Shown one piece after another: positions 41,766-54,830 of a stretch of DNA of 64,000 nt. The stretch comes from Sipunculus nudus (lineage: Eukaryota > Annelida > Sipuncula > Golfingiida > Sipunculidae). How positions within the stretch are numbered: position 1 is the stretch's first letter; each line of letters begins with the position of its first letter. The notes beneath the pieces were generated by a model. It was not told the DNA's origin. It worked only from the letters and a program-made list of their open reading frames with translations, and ran no database searches. The stretch lies in the NCBI GenBank assembly GCA_026874595.1, contig CM049318.1, positions 7,290,241 through 7,354,240 on the forward strand, in the 5' to 3' direction. Position numbers and translations under genes: made by a program.

Positions 41766-43904
41766 ATACATATATATATGTATATATAATACACACAGGC
41801 ATTGCTTGTGGCATTCAGCCTATTCATGTGAAGCAAAACTCAGTCATATCCACCACCTAACATCAGTACTTTAAACATCCGCAGCACTTTAGCAGCATCA
41901 CTGTCTAGCATCACATGAGTACCTGACTTGGCACTACTCTAATGTATACTACCCAAGCCTAGTTAATGAATCCGCAAACAGGCCCTCGGTATATCTTATC
42001 GGTTATCGCCTCAAGTCAATGTCTGGTGCCGAAGCCCACTGGACTTTGACAGCACCTAGCGTTAATAAATCACACTACAGTTTGAACCCTTTAGTGCGTT
42101 GATCTATAATACTTAAAAAAGGAATTCAGTTCATGTTTGTGCGCAATGTTCTCTAAAACCGCGCTGTGTACAATATTGTGCCATACATCATTTTAAAGGT
42201 TATTATCCCCGCGGTGACATAGGCGATATGAAAATAAATAATTTTAATATACATATAATTTTGAGTGATTTTTCCGGTTTTTTCCGGCAATCACCGGAAT
42301 GCGTGCATCGTGGTCACTTAACCTCTAACACTAAGGACTATTGTTCATATGAATAACGCTTGCTTTCAATGAGGGATTTGACTCACGTGCGTGGTCAGTA
42401 AAAGAGAAAAACACATGTTTCTCGCTTACGAAATGGAGAGTTCAACCCAGGAGGATTAATGCCAAAACCTAATTCAATGTCCCAATTTCAGGAACATGCG
42501 TGGGGTGGGGTAGGGTGGAGTGGTGTCTGGGGTTTCAGGCCTCAAAATTTGTCTGATACGATGAAAAAAAACATTGCGGCGGTTGGAAATGAATACGGAC
42601 CCTCTGCATGGAATTCCGTTAGGTCCGCTCCTGCTACTTACGAGGTATAGGAACAGTTTCCTTGCAACGTACATTTAATAAATCTTTCATGTGTTCCTCA
42701 CATCAACCTAATCTTTATACGTCCACCGATAGAATCCAGTCAAATATCATCGAAAACCTGAATGCCCCCGCGTCTCATTCCGGTTCGCAATGTCAACACC
42801 ATCACTGGCCAGGTCATCAAGGTAAACATACCGGGGTATAAATTTCTTGCCACGAGGACAGAACCACAGAATGAATGTTAAAAATATTGGAGCGACTGCA
42901 GGATCACTCATGCACTGTCTTCACCAGATTATGAGTTTATACGGACGGACGGTATGATGTTAAGGATTCATGTAATTTAAAAGTAAGTGGCAAAATTAAG
43001 ATACAAGCAGCTGTACATAGGAACGTTTTCTGTTCACAGAAGTGTTGTTCCTCAGAGAGGTGCGTGAGTTATTCTGCAGTCGTGCCAAAATGTTTATACA
43101 TATCTTATGGAAACAGTTTCCCACTGAAAACCTATATTTTCTGTTAACTTTTAGAATAAAAAAAAAATGAGCCAACATTTCACATCTCAGTTAATAAATC
43201 TCCCCAACCCCGGTAATAAGCCCGGTATACCGGGTCTATCCGCTAGTATTGTATGAGGTTAATGCGGTCATACTAACTGTTCACAGCCGCAGGTGCCACC
43301 GATCGTCCCTTGTAGCTCATACGTGAGGTAAACGTTTAAGGGTCGCATTTCAATGCAGTTTTGCACCGTTTAGCAACTATTTTCTGCAGTCATTTAAGCT
43401 TTAATAATAAAACGTTGCTTCAACAAATATAATTTAATGTATCAAATGATGCTATGATGTGGATTCAATGATACCCCGGGGTGCACTTCAAATCAATATT
43501 ACGAAATGGGAAAGCACAAAAGGATATTGTGTCATTGCCGCTTATAGCATGCAGAGTCCATGAAATATCCAAGTTGTTTTTTATATTGAAATTTCCCGAT
43601 TGAATACATCATTTTTTCTCAGTGTTACCCGTTAACATTTACCCCTTTCTGGTTCCCTTGCAAAAGTGACGGACCGGGTCGGCTTTGGTTTAACGTGGTA
43701 AAGTAGAAATTGTGTGCTTTTTGGTGGCGCACTCATCGTTTCAGCACAATAAACACAAGACAGTGGCTAAACAAAAATATATTAAAATAAAATTTAAAAA
43801 AATAACAGAGTTTGAAACCATCTACAAGATAGGGTTCCCAGCCATTTACGCCTCACACCATATTTATATAAAGGTTGCACACTAAGGGTCAACACAGTCT
43901 CTTG
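41766..43904. other. Intergenic DNA without recognised genes
   Basis: Contains a perfect 14-bp palindrome CCCGGTATACCGGG near 43220. Open frames around 42459-42674 overlap on both strands and have no recognisable domain. Confidence 0.4.
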
Positions 43905-44040
43905 ACCTCCCGAGCTGGCAAAACCCCGACTGGCGGCATTGGACCTAGAGCGGCGGCACTTGACACCGACTGGTGGGACTTGACACCGGCTGGCAGCAAC
44001 TCTAAATACTAGGACACCGGCTAGCAGGTTAGAGGGACGT
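43905..44040. repeat. GACACCGGCTGGCAGCA-type minisatellite, cluster 1
   Basis: Irregular units of about 20-27 bp such as GACACCGACTGGTGGGACTT and GACACCGGCTGGCAGCAACT. Confidence 0.7.
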
Positions 44041-44504
44041 ATTTCCAGGCCCTATATATTATCATATAAGGTGCGCATGTTGTGGGCACTAGGAAAGTTT
44101 TCTCTATCGAGTGTTTTACATCAGACTCAAGACCAACACCTGAAATTTAATTTTAGTCCAGTAAAACAGGGGTCAGTAATCTCAGTATCACATTTTCCGT
44201 TAGAGACCGGTTTTTGTAGTCTACTATAGTGCACCACAGATGTCACCACCTGCCGAGCCCTGGACACACCATCAGTACTGATATACTCTTTTTGCCTCAA
44301 ACAGCACTAAATATATAGCTACGACTTTGAATAAAATTTTATTAAAAGTCTCCTATCTCCCACCATTTGGAACCAATATACTATTTCCATACATTTAATA
44401 CCTACTTTGCTTTGCTTCCCTGCAATATTTAATGCCTGCTCACTCTTGACGCAACACTATGGGCTGACCTAGACCAGACCCGGAAATAGGTCATTCCAAC
44501 CTAG

Positions 44505-44630
44505 CAGCCCCCATGGACACGGGCTGGCAGCACCTCCGGAAACTGACTGGAAGCACCTCTTTGGATTCTGGCTGGCAGCACCTCTCTGGACACTGCAACG
44601 GGCGGCTGACTGGCTTCTGGACTCTGCAGG
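44505..44630. repeat. CTGGCAGCACCTC-type minisatellite, cluster 2
   Basis: Units GGACACGGGCTGGCAGCACC, GATTCTGGCTGGCAGCACCT and CTCTGGACACTGCAACGGGC are related to cluster 1. Several overlapping open frames here are repeat by-products. Confidence 0.7.
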
Positions 44631-47106
44631 CTCCACAGACTTGTGTGTCCGAGCTGAGTATAAAACTTTCCTTAAATACTTCTCTACCCTCAATTATTTT
44701 CTGATTCAAAGCCTCGGCTTTTTTACTACGGTCCATCTATATTAATGAGCACGCTGCATGCTAAATAGGCTGGGAACAAAACACGTTAAACGCTAAAGCG
44801 CTCGCCATAACAATGGCATAAATGGACTTGGAGCACCCGGTAACCCTTATTGAATACCCCTATTGTCTAACAATACAATGACTCTAACCTGCAACCCTGG
44901 CCTACTCCCAACACATACAAAGATGCAGCTTACCCTAAAAATGAAAATAAAACATAATTAAACATACGACAGGATCCATTCATGACATTCAGATTGATAG
45001 TGTTACCAACATTTCCCATTTTATATTTGTTTATATTCCATTATGCACAGGCCATCAATTAGCTTATTGTTGTTATGAGCAAAAGCTAAATTTACATTTT
45101 GAGCTCAGTGATGAGTACAATATCTGTCATAAGTCTACAGTGTTACCGCTCGTGTCCTGTAATAACCGGAATTGCATTTATATACATTTTTTCTAAATAT
45201 TTTTATATCAATACTTGGCATACTTGACAAAGGGGTTGTGCATCCCGTTTCAATTAATATGGCAGCATTTAAAACTGGCCAAAGATGTCACCACATGTCA
45301 AGCAATTTCTCTGAAACACACATACAGCTTTCTGCCCTTCCTGAATTAATATGAAAAGGAACACACTTCCATTTTTTTTTCCAATTAAATTTTCCTTATC
45401 AACCCCCTGCTTTAAATGATATATGATAAATATTTTGCCTGAAAGTTCCTGCTGCCCTGCCATATGCACGCCACATTCTACGGATATACAAATTCATTAA
45501 CGTTACAAAACAGAATATTCTATTATTTTTTATTACCAGTCCTACCTTATTATCTGTATCTTTGTATTTTATTAACTCACTGCGGAGGGACAAATATACA
45601 AAGAGATAATTTCATATTATTGAAATTATTTATTTATCCTTTCATTTATATTGTCCAGATGGTCTAAAGTAAGAAGCTAACAGACCTAGGATACGTGGAA
45701 GATATCTAAGCCAAGATGTGTAACTTGATGGACTCTTCCTCTCTCCATGTATATACATAAATCTTTTATTCGTCCCACCAAGGGGCGCCCATCGATTTTT
45801 GGTTATATTTATCTAAAATATCTTATTTTTTGCATCTCATCCAGGTGCTTCGGCTATAATTTTTATGGCAACCATCACAAAACCTTGCATACAACTTAAG
45901 AGACAATGAATTTAATATATGGGAAAACAGTCTGTTTTTTCGCTACATGTTGCCATGAGTGGCAAGGTCAAGGAAGCATTTTAACACACGTTGACCAGAT
46001 GTTTAGAGGCCTTTGTGCCATCAATTTGATCTAAAAGACAAAATCCAAAAACTGTTACTTCAGAAAGCCAGGGAGCTGTAAAATATACTTTTTAACAAAT
46101 TTGAATCAAAGGTCTCATTCTCCACAACGGAAGTTAACATTTTGTTATGTTGTTGTAAAATATTGAAAACACCAGTAAATTGAACATTGCTAAACATCTA
46201 TGGACGCCCCTCTCTGGTACGGTCTTTAACAGTACACAGCTATACCTCTGTAAAAGGAAAAGGAGAGATACCTTACGTTTCTTCGCCACGGCTTTCCGCT
46301 ATTCCAGCTGCAGCCCTAACTACAACGTTTGTACGACCATATATAACTCCAATCCTGTTTCAACTTTGTCATTAAATCTTGTCATCTATAGGATTCCCAT
46401 TGTTTCAGATTTATTTAACTCAGCTGTGAGGGTTTCTGCAACGGCCAAACACTTGAGTGTATCTTTCCGACAGTTATAATCTGAAAGATTATAATTTTTC
46501 CCAACTTCCACCCTAGCCCTTACAAAATTGTCTTTGCTAAATCTTTCTTTGCTGATATATTTAGGTCTACAATTTGTATTATACCGCGGCGCTCAACTAA
46601 GCATGTAGGAAAGTCTTCAATCGATATTTTGTCGGGACAACCAGAACTATTAGCACATTTTATCCTAGCCTTCACTACCGGTCATATTTATGGTAAACAC
46701 CTGGGTGCCTACAAGAATAATGTATATTCCAGCATGTTTTAAACTACGTTATTCAGTCTCCTTGTAGACACCCATTCAAAAGTTTTGCCTTGGCCGATGT
46801 TCATCAATAGGTATTCCAAACTGAAATGAAAACTGAAAGTACCTTCCAGATAATCTACAATAATGTCTCGCCCAGCAAGTTAGCCTGAAGAATGTTTGTA
46901 ATTCAATCTTCAAAAATACAAACATTTACATATATTATAGACCAGAGAGACATCGTGTTAAATCTTAATGTGTAAATGAATGTTGTAAATTGAATGATTA
47001 TTAATGTAATCACAGGTATTCAACTTGAATTGTCACAAACATTTGAACATATTGTTATATATAAGTATATTCATTGAGGTTCACCTCAGATCATCACAAC
47101 ATTTGC
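44631..47106. other. Intergenic DNA without recognised genes
   Basis: The longest frames (46180-46479, 99 residues) have no motif. I see no tRNA-like or inverted-repeat structure. Confidence 0.35.
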
Positions 47107-49558
47107 CAAGCTAACAGCAACATATTTTGTTCTTGGTACATGTTATACTATTTGTCCACCTAACAGCAACATATTTTGTTCTTGGTACATGTTATACTAT
47201 ATGTCCATCTAACAGCAACATATTTTGTTCTTTAGGCGTGTTATACTATTTGTCCACCTAACAGCAACATATTTTGTTTATTGGTACACGTTAAATTATT
47301 TGTCAATCTGACAGCAACATATTTTTGTTCTAGGTACACGCTATACTATTTGTCCATCTAACAGCAACATATTTTGTTCTTGGTACATGTTATACTATTT
47401 GTCCACCTAACAGCAACATATTTTGTTCTTGGTACACGGTAAACTATTTGTCCATCTGACCTGACAGCAACATATTTTGTTCTTGGTACACGTTATACTA
47501 TTTTTCCTTCTAACAGCAACATATTTTGATCTTGGTACACGTTATACTATTTGTCCACCTAACAGCAACATATTTTGTTCTTGGTACACGTTAAACTATT
47601 TGTCCATCTGACAGCAACATATTTTGTTCTTGTTACACGTTATACTATTTTTCCTTCTTACAGCAACATATTTTGATCTTGGTACACGTTATACTATTTT
47701 TCCTTCTAACAGCAACATATTTTGTTCTTGGTACATGTTATACTATTTGTCCACCTAACAGCAACATATTTTGTTCTTGGTACACGTTAAACTTTTTGTC
47801 CATCTGACCTGACAGCAACATATTTTGTTCTTGGTACACGTTATACTATTTTTCCTTCTAACAGCAACATATTTTGATCTTGGTACATGTTATACTATTT
47901 GTCCACCTAACAGCAACATATTTTGTTCTTGGTACACGTTAAATTATTTGTCCATCTGACCTGACAGCAACATATTTTGTTCTTGGTACACGATATACTA
48001 TTTTTCCTTCTAACAGCAACATATTTTGTTCTTGGTACACGATATACTATTTTTCCTTCTAACAGCAACATATTTTGATCTTGGTACACGTTATACTATT
48101 TGTCCACCTAACAGCAACATATTTTGATCTTGGTACACATTATGCTATTTGTCCTTCTAACAGCAACATGTTTTGTTCTTGGTACACGTTATACTATTTT
48201 TTCTTCTAACAGCAACATATTTTGTTCTTGGTACATGTTATACTATTTGTCCATCTAACAGCAACATATTTTGTTCTTGGTACACGTTAAACTATTTGTC
48301 CATCTGACCTGACAGCAACATATTTTGTTCTAGGTACACGTTATACTATTTGTCCTTCTAACAGCAACATATTTTGATCTTGGTACACGTTATACTATTT
48401 GTCTATCTGACCTGACAGCAACATATTTTGTTCTTGGTACACGTTATACTATTTTTCCACCTAACAGCAACATATTTTGTTCTTGGTACATGTTATATTA
48501 TTTGTCCATCTAACAGCAACATATCTTGTTCTTGAGACATGTTATACTATTTGTCCACCTAACAGCAACATATTTTGTTTATTTGTACACGTTAAATTAT
48601 TTGTCAATCTGACAGCAACATATTTTGTTCTAGGTACACGTTATACTATTTGTCCATCTAACAGCAGCATATTTTGTTCTTGGTACACGTTAAACTATTT
48701 GTCCATCTGACCTGACAGCAACATATTTTGTTCTTGGTACACGTTATACTATTTTTCCTTCTAACAGCAACATATTTTGATCTTGGTACATGTTATACTA
48801 TTTGTCAACCTAACAGCAACATATTTTGTTCTTGGTACACGTTCAACTATTTGTCCATCTGACCTGACAGCAACATATTTTGTTCTTGGTACACGTTATA
48901 CTATTTTTCCTTCTAACAGCAACATATTTTGATCTTGGTACACGTTATACTATTTTTCTTTCTAACAGCAACATATTTTGATCTTGGTACACGTTATACT
49001 ATTTGTCCACCTAACAGCAACATATTTTGTTCTTGGTACACGTTAAACTATTTGTCCATCTGACCTGACAGCAACATATTTTGTTATTGGTACACGTTAA
49101 ACTATTTTTCCTTCTAACAGCAACATATTTTGATCTTGGTACATGTTATACTATTTGTCCACCTAACAGCAACATATTTTGTTCTTTGTACACGTTAAAC
49201 TATTTGTACATCTGACCTGACAGCAACATATTTTGTTCTTGGTACACGTTATACTATTTGTCCTTCTAACAGCAACATATTTTGTTCTTGGTACACGTTA
49301 TACTATTTGTCCTTCTAACAGCAACATATTTTGTTCTTGGTACACGTTATACTATTTATCCTTCTAACAGCAACATATTTTGTTCTTGGTACATGTTTGA
49401 TTATTTGTCCATCTAACAGCAACATATTTTGTTTTTGGTGCACGTTATACTATTTGTTCATCTTACAGCAACATATTTTGTTCTTGGTACACGTTATACT
49501 ATTTGTCCACCTAATGGCAACATATTTTGTTCTTGGTATATGTTAAACTATTTGTCCA
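47107..49558. repeat. 49-bp minisatellite array with higher-order units (2.45 kb)
   Basis: The basic unit is TAACAGCAACATATTTTGTT / CTTGGTACACGTTATACTAT / TTGTCCATC (49 bp), about 49 copies. A 54-bp variant has CTGACCTGACAGC at the junction; others read TTTTTCCTTCTAACAGC or TTTTGATCTTGG. The variants recur in the order CCACCT - CCATCTGACCTGACAGC - TTTTTCCTTCT/GATCTTGG, a roughly 152-bp trimer, clearest at 47750-48070 and 48790-49160. Open frames on both strands here are repeat by-products. Confidence 0.95.
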
Positions 49559-50643
49559 TTTTTAATTTTTGTTAAATTAATTTAGTTATGTTTATTTGGA
49601 TAATATACATCAGATCGATCTGCAACCTTTTCATTTTATCGCATTCTGCTTAAGAAGATTAAAAGCAAAATTCTGCCATATGTTTCAATCACCCCTGGAA
49701 AGAGGTCACTGGACCATAAATGAATTAAAAAATGGTTATATACAGAGGGCGGCGAAGCTCCAGTATAAAATTTCATCTTTTGTTTGTACGTTTTTGTACG
49801 TTAATCCATCAAAAAGTAAAATGGCAATATTTCTCTACCTTTAATCATGGAATTTTTTAAAACTTTTTCTTTAATTTCTAAGTAGCTATCTCTAATACAT
49901 TACACATAATGGATTTTTCCACCAATTTACTTCTTTTGACTTTATTTCAATAAGATAATTCCTCAGCAAGTTGGATGCCTATATTACAAGTGCACATGCA
50001 GGAGTGCTCAAAACGAGTACACATATTAATGCATGTTGGTCGTGATAACGAATTTTTATCTTAGTAATGTCTTTTTCGTGACAATGTCTCTTTGTCGTGT
50101 TTATGTAGCTTTGTAACTTTGTCTGCAATGTTTCACAGAAGCAATAGCCAAGGTCAGTGTACACTCCTTACAAATCAGTTATATTCTGCAATCTTACGAG
50201 ATATCCTATATAATCTTGCATATTTTACATCTCCTAAGCAAATATACATCCGTTACAAATGATGAATTAACACCTTTTTTGTGTCGCGTACAAGTTATCT
50301 ATCGTCGGATAATCCGTGCTTGTATTCATCCGTGTGTTATATATTTTATTTGTACCCATATGGCTATTAAAATGCAGGATACACTTTTAAAAGACCATTA
50401 TTCCCAAAAAAACGGGATAACATGCATTACAACCTGACACGTTGAGTATTCATACGCAGGCAACATTTAAGTAAATGATTCTGCCATTACAGTTAAAACA
50501 TACTGACCATAACATAATTTATAACATATCTATTTCGTTTACTCTGTAAAAACCAGTCTTTGTAACCAGAAAGTCAATGTGTAAACGGAGTAAAATTAAA
50601 AAAAGCACAGAGCTCTAATCGATTAAAACAGCAATTAACCACA
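49559..50643. other. Intergenic DNA
   Basis: An 82-residue frame (49596-49844) and a 73-residue frame (50216-50437) show no recognised domain. Confidence 0.35.
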
Positions 50644-50645
50644 TA

Positions 50646-51595
50646 CAGTGAAACTCCTACTTGCGGACAACACAGTAAGGCGGACAACTCACAAATGCGG
50701 ACACTAAATCTCAGTCCCTTCAATTTTTCCTCTATACTATGTTTAACGTATACTCAGTAAAGCCGACAACTCACTATCCCAGACAACGGACAAACTTTTC
50801 CGTCCCGCCAGCGTATCCAGTACATATTACGACCCTCTAAAGCTGACAGACCTCGCGAGTTCTAGTTTTGTTCATATATTTTCCGGGAGATGGCGCTCCG
50901 AGGTCATGACCTCGTATGACCCGGTTTGGTCAAAGCGACAGCCCTGGGACAAGCGTAATTTGGTGAACCATTGGAATATTATGTGTAAATATACAGTATC
51001 AAAATTGTTGTTTATTTATTTTAATGTGTTGATAACAGAATCATCATTTAAGATTGGCAGGTCAATTAGGAAAAAATAAACTTTCAAACCATCAAAGACT
51101 ACCGTTCGTGCTTTGTGATCGGTGTCCAGCCCGTAGGGCCGTAATTATAGTTTGTGTCAGTTTGCACATGTTATGGTGAATGCGTGGTGAAGACTATTCT
51201 TTAATAAATAATCATACTGTCCGGATGTTGTCAATAATTAATCTTCAGTATGCCTAGTGCAATCATTCATGAACTACCGCTTGCTTAGAAGATGAAGCAT
51301 GGTACGTCGAAGGGAACCTGCCCAGATAAGTTTGCGAGGCCTAGAGGATGTTTGTCTTTCTTTTTTTTAATTATTATTTTTTAAATTGCATGTGCATATG
51401 TAAACTATTTGAAAATGATTTAATTCAAATTTATGTAGCCTATTTCAAATTAGGCGTACATTTAATGAAAAGATAGGATATCAGAAATATTCAATGATCA
51501 ATTGACGCAATATGCCAAACTCCTCTAATACTAACTCACTAATACGGACAAAATCTACCAGTCCCTTGAGTGTCCGGCTTAGGGGAGTTTCACTG
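50646..51595. mobile_element. 950-bp nonautonomous DNA transposon with TA target duplication
   Basis: The left end CAGTGAAACTCCTACTTGCG and the right end in reverse, CAGTGAAACTCCCCTAAGCC, are terminal inverted repeats continuing into GGACA. TA flanks both sides (50644-50645 and 51596-51597). CAGTGAAAC...GCGGACA is the end type of Tigger/pogo-like Tc1-mariner elements. The interior has no transposase but contains a 16-bp perfect palindrome, CGAGGTCATGACCTCG (50899-50914). GCGGACAACTCAC words recur inside the left end. Confidence 0.85.
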
Positions 51596-51600
51596 TATTA

Positions 51601-51740
51601 TTTTCCTAATGGGAACCATTAATGGGTACAGCAGTCTGCCTGGACATTCTATATACTACATCTGTGCCCATCCATTAGTAGCCGCGAGATGTATTTGTCA
51701 TTTTGTCCCGTTCCTGCACTACCGCATGGTATATAAACAA
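51601..51740 (+). repeat. Upstream segment duplicated at 54308-54440
   Basis: CCATCCATTAGTAGCCGCGA, GATGTATTTGTCATTTTGTC and TCCTGCACTACCGCA are paralleled at 54308-54440. It marks the 5' part of a duplication that also includes the GPCR gene. Confidence 0.6.
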
Positions 51741-52406
51741 TGCAACTTGATCATTACATAGAATTCAAATTATCTGTCGCCGGCCCATGTAGATCAAACT
51801 TGAAGCTTGCAAGGGTAAAATAATGTAATATGACATTCTCCTATTTTATGACAAATGTTCAGTATAATTAAGTCTTCGTTGACAAACCTGAGTGATGTTT
51901 GTGTATGGTACATCCCCTGGCTATACTCATCGTCTCCATACAAAGTGTGGTGCACAGATCAATGTCAAACTACCAGATAACATATATGACGTGAGATGGA
52001 ATGCTTACATGGCATTACAGGTTTACCACTCCACCCTGTCTAAAAGACATTTTTCGTGCTTTTTCGTTCAAAGTGCAATATAAGTAGATGGTACGGTGTT
52101 GAAAAACGTATCCGAAGAGGATTATACAGCTGGACAGAGGAATAACGGCCTGATCGCAACTCTCCGAGTAAAGTGAACACTAAAAGCAACTGAACACAGT
52201 AAGCACAAGAAAGTTAAAACTGTGTTTGCCAGTTTTGTGTTACAGGTCATGAAAGTTCATTCATAGAGTTTTAAGCAGGTGAGGTCCTGAACGTGACCAC
52301 GATGGACATAGCTACATTAAACTGTGCCTCTTGCAAGTTTCGCGAAAATGTGAACAGTAAGACGAAAACTGTGTAATGTAAACAGGTATTGAGGAAACGG
52401 AGAGAG

Positions 52407-52410
<4 letters not shown>
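51741..52410. other. 5' flank of the GPCR gene
   Basis: No clear TATA box. A frame at 51892-52083 has no motif. Confidence 0.35.

Positions 52411-52467
<57 letters not shown>
52411..52467. repeat. (AT)n microsatellite upstream of the GPCR gene
   Basis: Pure AT run about 115 bp before the start codon. Confidence 0.95.
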
Positions 52468-52472
<5 letters not shown>

Positions 52473-52582
52473 CAGTCAGACACATTTTTGTTTTCTTAGT
52501 ACAAGCGGCTGTCATTGCTCAGAAAGCTGTTCATACCACTGGAGTCAAATTTTACATTCTAAATACGTAAAGTCACGTGATA

Positions 52583-53539
52583 ATGGAACTCGGTGACTGT
52601 AATCTCTCCCGTTTTAATAATACGCCGTTTTTATCAGAACAGTCGGCGCATATCCTGTATGGTCTCGGCTACGTGTTTGCTCCGTTATTCTCAATATGGA
52701 TTATTGGTGGGAATATTCTGACACTAGCTGCCCTATTTAAATTCAAATTAATCCGCAGCCACACAAATATGTTAATTTGCAGCCTGACATGTGCAGACCT
52801 GATGATCGGAGTACATTATCTCACGGAGAGCAGCGTTCATCTTTACGCCGAAAGATGCAGTGAAGTGGGTTTGTTTTTAGGTATATTGGGAACTGTGCTT
52901 TATCAGTCGTCAATTACCCAGTTGTTCATTATTGCCGCAGAGCGATATGCTGCCGTCTTATACCCATTTAAATACGTCACCTGGGTAACCCCAAAGCGTA
53001 TCAAGAAACTATTTATGTTTTACTGGTGTTATCATCTGAATCTTTTTGTCATCAATTTAGTTGTCGAGTTTCCTTTGTATACTCCACAAAACAAACGGGC
53101 AAACGCCTTACGGAAAACAGTTGTAACCGGAATCAATGCTTCTTTATACGTGATTGGTATATTTGTCCTTGCTTTGCTATACGGCCGTATATTCCTGGTG
53201 GCCCGACGTCACGCCAAACAAATTCAAGTCCAGTCAAGAGGAGGTTCTAACTTTGCAAATGAAATGAAAGCAGCGAAATGTATGGCGTTTGTTCTGGTTG
53301 CTTATCTTCTCGCCTGGGGTCCAAAGTATGCATTTCAACTCCTGGTCTTCACTCGCACAGTACACATCGATCCGACGAGTTATGGTATCATATCAGGTAT
53401 TCTGACCTGTCCTGGGACCGCTAATTCTGGAGTTAATATTCTAATATACGCCTGGCAGAGCAAGGAGTTCCGGAACGCCTACCAGCGTCTGTTACGCAAG
53501 GGCTGTTACAACTCTGACAGTATGATTGAAACCATTTAA
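52583..53539 (+). CDS. Class A (rhodopsin-like) G protein-coupled receptor, intronless, orphan
   Basis: A single exon of 318 codons from ATG 52583; the upstream in-frame GTG (52577) is not a normal start. Seven hydrophobic segments are seen. Landmarks: N44 in IIGGNILTLAAL (TM1), D72 in CSLTCADLMIG (TM2), C92 at the top of TM3, E120-R121-Y122 (DRY-type), W148 (TM4), Y200 (TM5), W245-G-P247 in LAWGPKY (TM6), and NSGVNILIYAW (281-291, TM7). Departures: the NPxxY motif is N285-I-L-I-Y289 with Pro replaced by Ile, CWxP is AWGP, and extracellular loop 2 (about 164-180) has no Cys to pair with C92. A basic, Cys-containing tail follows (RLLRKGCYNSDS), so palmitoylation at C308 is possible. N7 is not in a sequon; N12 (NNT) is a possible glycosylation site. 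The pattern suggests an aminergic/adenosine/melanocortin-like relative, but the ligand is unknown. It is a plasma-membrane receptor with an intact frame. Confidence 0.9.
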   Translation: MELGDCNLSRFNNTPFLSEQSAHILYGLGYVFAPLFSIWIIGGNILTLAALFKFKLIRSHTNMLICSLTCADLMIGVHYLTESSVHLYAERCSEVGLFLGILGTVLYQSSITQLFIIAAERYAAVLYPFKYVTWVTPKRIKKLFMFYWCYHLNLFVINLVVEFPLYTPQNKRANALRKTVVTGINASLYVIGIFVLALLYGRIFLVARRHAKQIQVQSRGGSNFANEMKAAKCMAFVLVAYLLAWGPKYAFQLLVFTRTVHIDPTSYGIISGILTCPGTANSGVNILIYAWQSKEFRNAYQRLLRKGCYNSDSMIETI

Positions 53540-54307
53540 TTGACCATCGTTTACATAAGATCCAGGTGGTTCCAACCCTAAACCTTGTCTGTAAGAGACT
53601 ACAGAGTATTGTTGCTCGTTTATAATTCTGACAGACCATCTGATTAAACATTATGAAAAAAATGAATTTCTTGCTAGTTACATGATTATTGTTGCCTCAG
53701 GGTACACCAATCAGTGTTCATACCTGTTCGTCAGAACTGTATAATAATGACACGTCTTGAAATTGGTAAAGTTGGTAACATGGTCAGAATGTTGTATAGA
53801 GACCTTGTATACTCCGAAAGGTCAGAATTTTATCGGTGATATTATTGCAAAATAAACGTTGAATGTTTCAATATATGCTTCTGGAATTGTATTATTATTT
53901 TCTTCAGGTGAAAATAACGTGGGCTTGGGTCATATATACCGCATGTAATCACACAGACTTTTAAACATTTATAAATCACAACATTTAAGCTGAGTAACGC
54001 TTTATCTGGTATAGGGTTATTTATATACATTCAGCAAATCATATTTTAATTTGCGTTATATTACAAAAAAAGGAGATTACTTTTTTTCTGCACTGTATGT
54101 GGGGGCAGGCAGAATCTTGCTTTTAATGTTTTGTGAACCTATATGTTTAGCTGTACTGATATAAGCTTAATGGACCTGTGACAATATCCATAAATAACAC
54201 TGTTGCTACTTGCATATGGGACTTAAACTAAAATATTTATTTAACCCGCTGCAACATCAAAGTCAAAGTCCATATAGCAGATCGGGAAAATGTGGACCGT
54301 GTATTTA
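53540..54307. other. 3' flank of the GPCR gene
   Basis: Apart from the poly(A) signal at 53851, nothing was recognised. Confidence 0.4.
53851..53856 (+). terminator. Candidate AATAAA poly(A) signal of the GPCR gene
   Basis: First AATAAA downstream of the stop (about 310 bp) and followed by GT-rich sequence. Confidence 0.5.
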
Positions 54308-54440
54308 ACCTAATGGAAATATTATCCGTTAAATGGGCCATCAGGAGATCAGATATGACCTATCGGTAGCCATCCATTAGTACCCAAACGATATATTTGT
54401 CAATCTGTTACTTTCCCCAGGCCACTGCCACGTCGTTAGC
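54308..54440 (+). repeat. Duplicate of 51601-51740
   Basis: GCCATCCATTAGTACCCAAA, CGATATATTTGTCAATCTGT and CCCAGGCCACTGCCA parallel the copy upstream of the GPCR gene. Confidence 0.6.
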
Positions 54441-54810
54441 AGAAAGAGAAACATCGTCGTTCTTATATTTCTCTATTATTTATACATGTGGTAGCGGTAT
54501 AATATTTCATATTCATTTAATTTTATTCTTCCATTATAATAGAAGATGTAGACGGAATGCCTGGAGGCAGGAGGTCTCGTTTTCATGTGATCAGACAGAG
54601 TACTAAATTCAATGCAAGTAGATGATTTTGCATTGCGGTCTATATACGAGAAAGAAGATATAACCGGACATAGAATTACTCGGTTTAATTGACACATGTC
54701 TTTACCATAATGCTTAGTTCAACTCATAGAAATGCGTCCACATAGACTTGCGCTCTAGAAATGAGTGACTGTATACATTTACAGCTGCGGATACTGAGCA
54801 AAGCTTTGCA

Positions 54811-54830
54811 TATATATATATATATATATT
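54811..54830. repeat. Short (AT)n run at the edge of the GPCR relic
   Basis: The AT run ends where homology to the receptor begins. Confidence 0.85.

Noticed and set aside
44469-44736. Overlapping open frames with Cys/Gln/Pro-rich repeats
   Set aside because: They fall on the CTGGCAGCACC minisatellite and appear on both strands.
47907-49546. Several open frames on both strands across the 49-bp array
   Set aside because: The 49-bp period shifts frame and the peptides are simple repeats of the unit; no protein signature.
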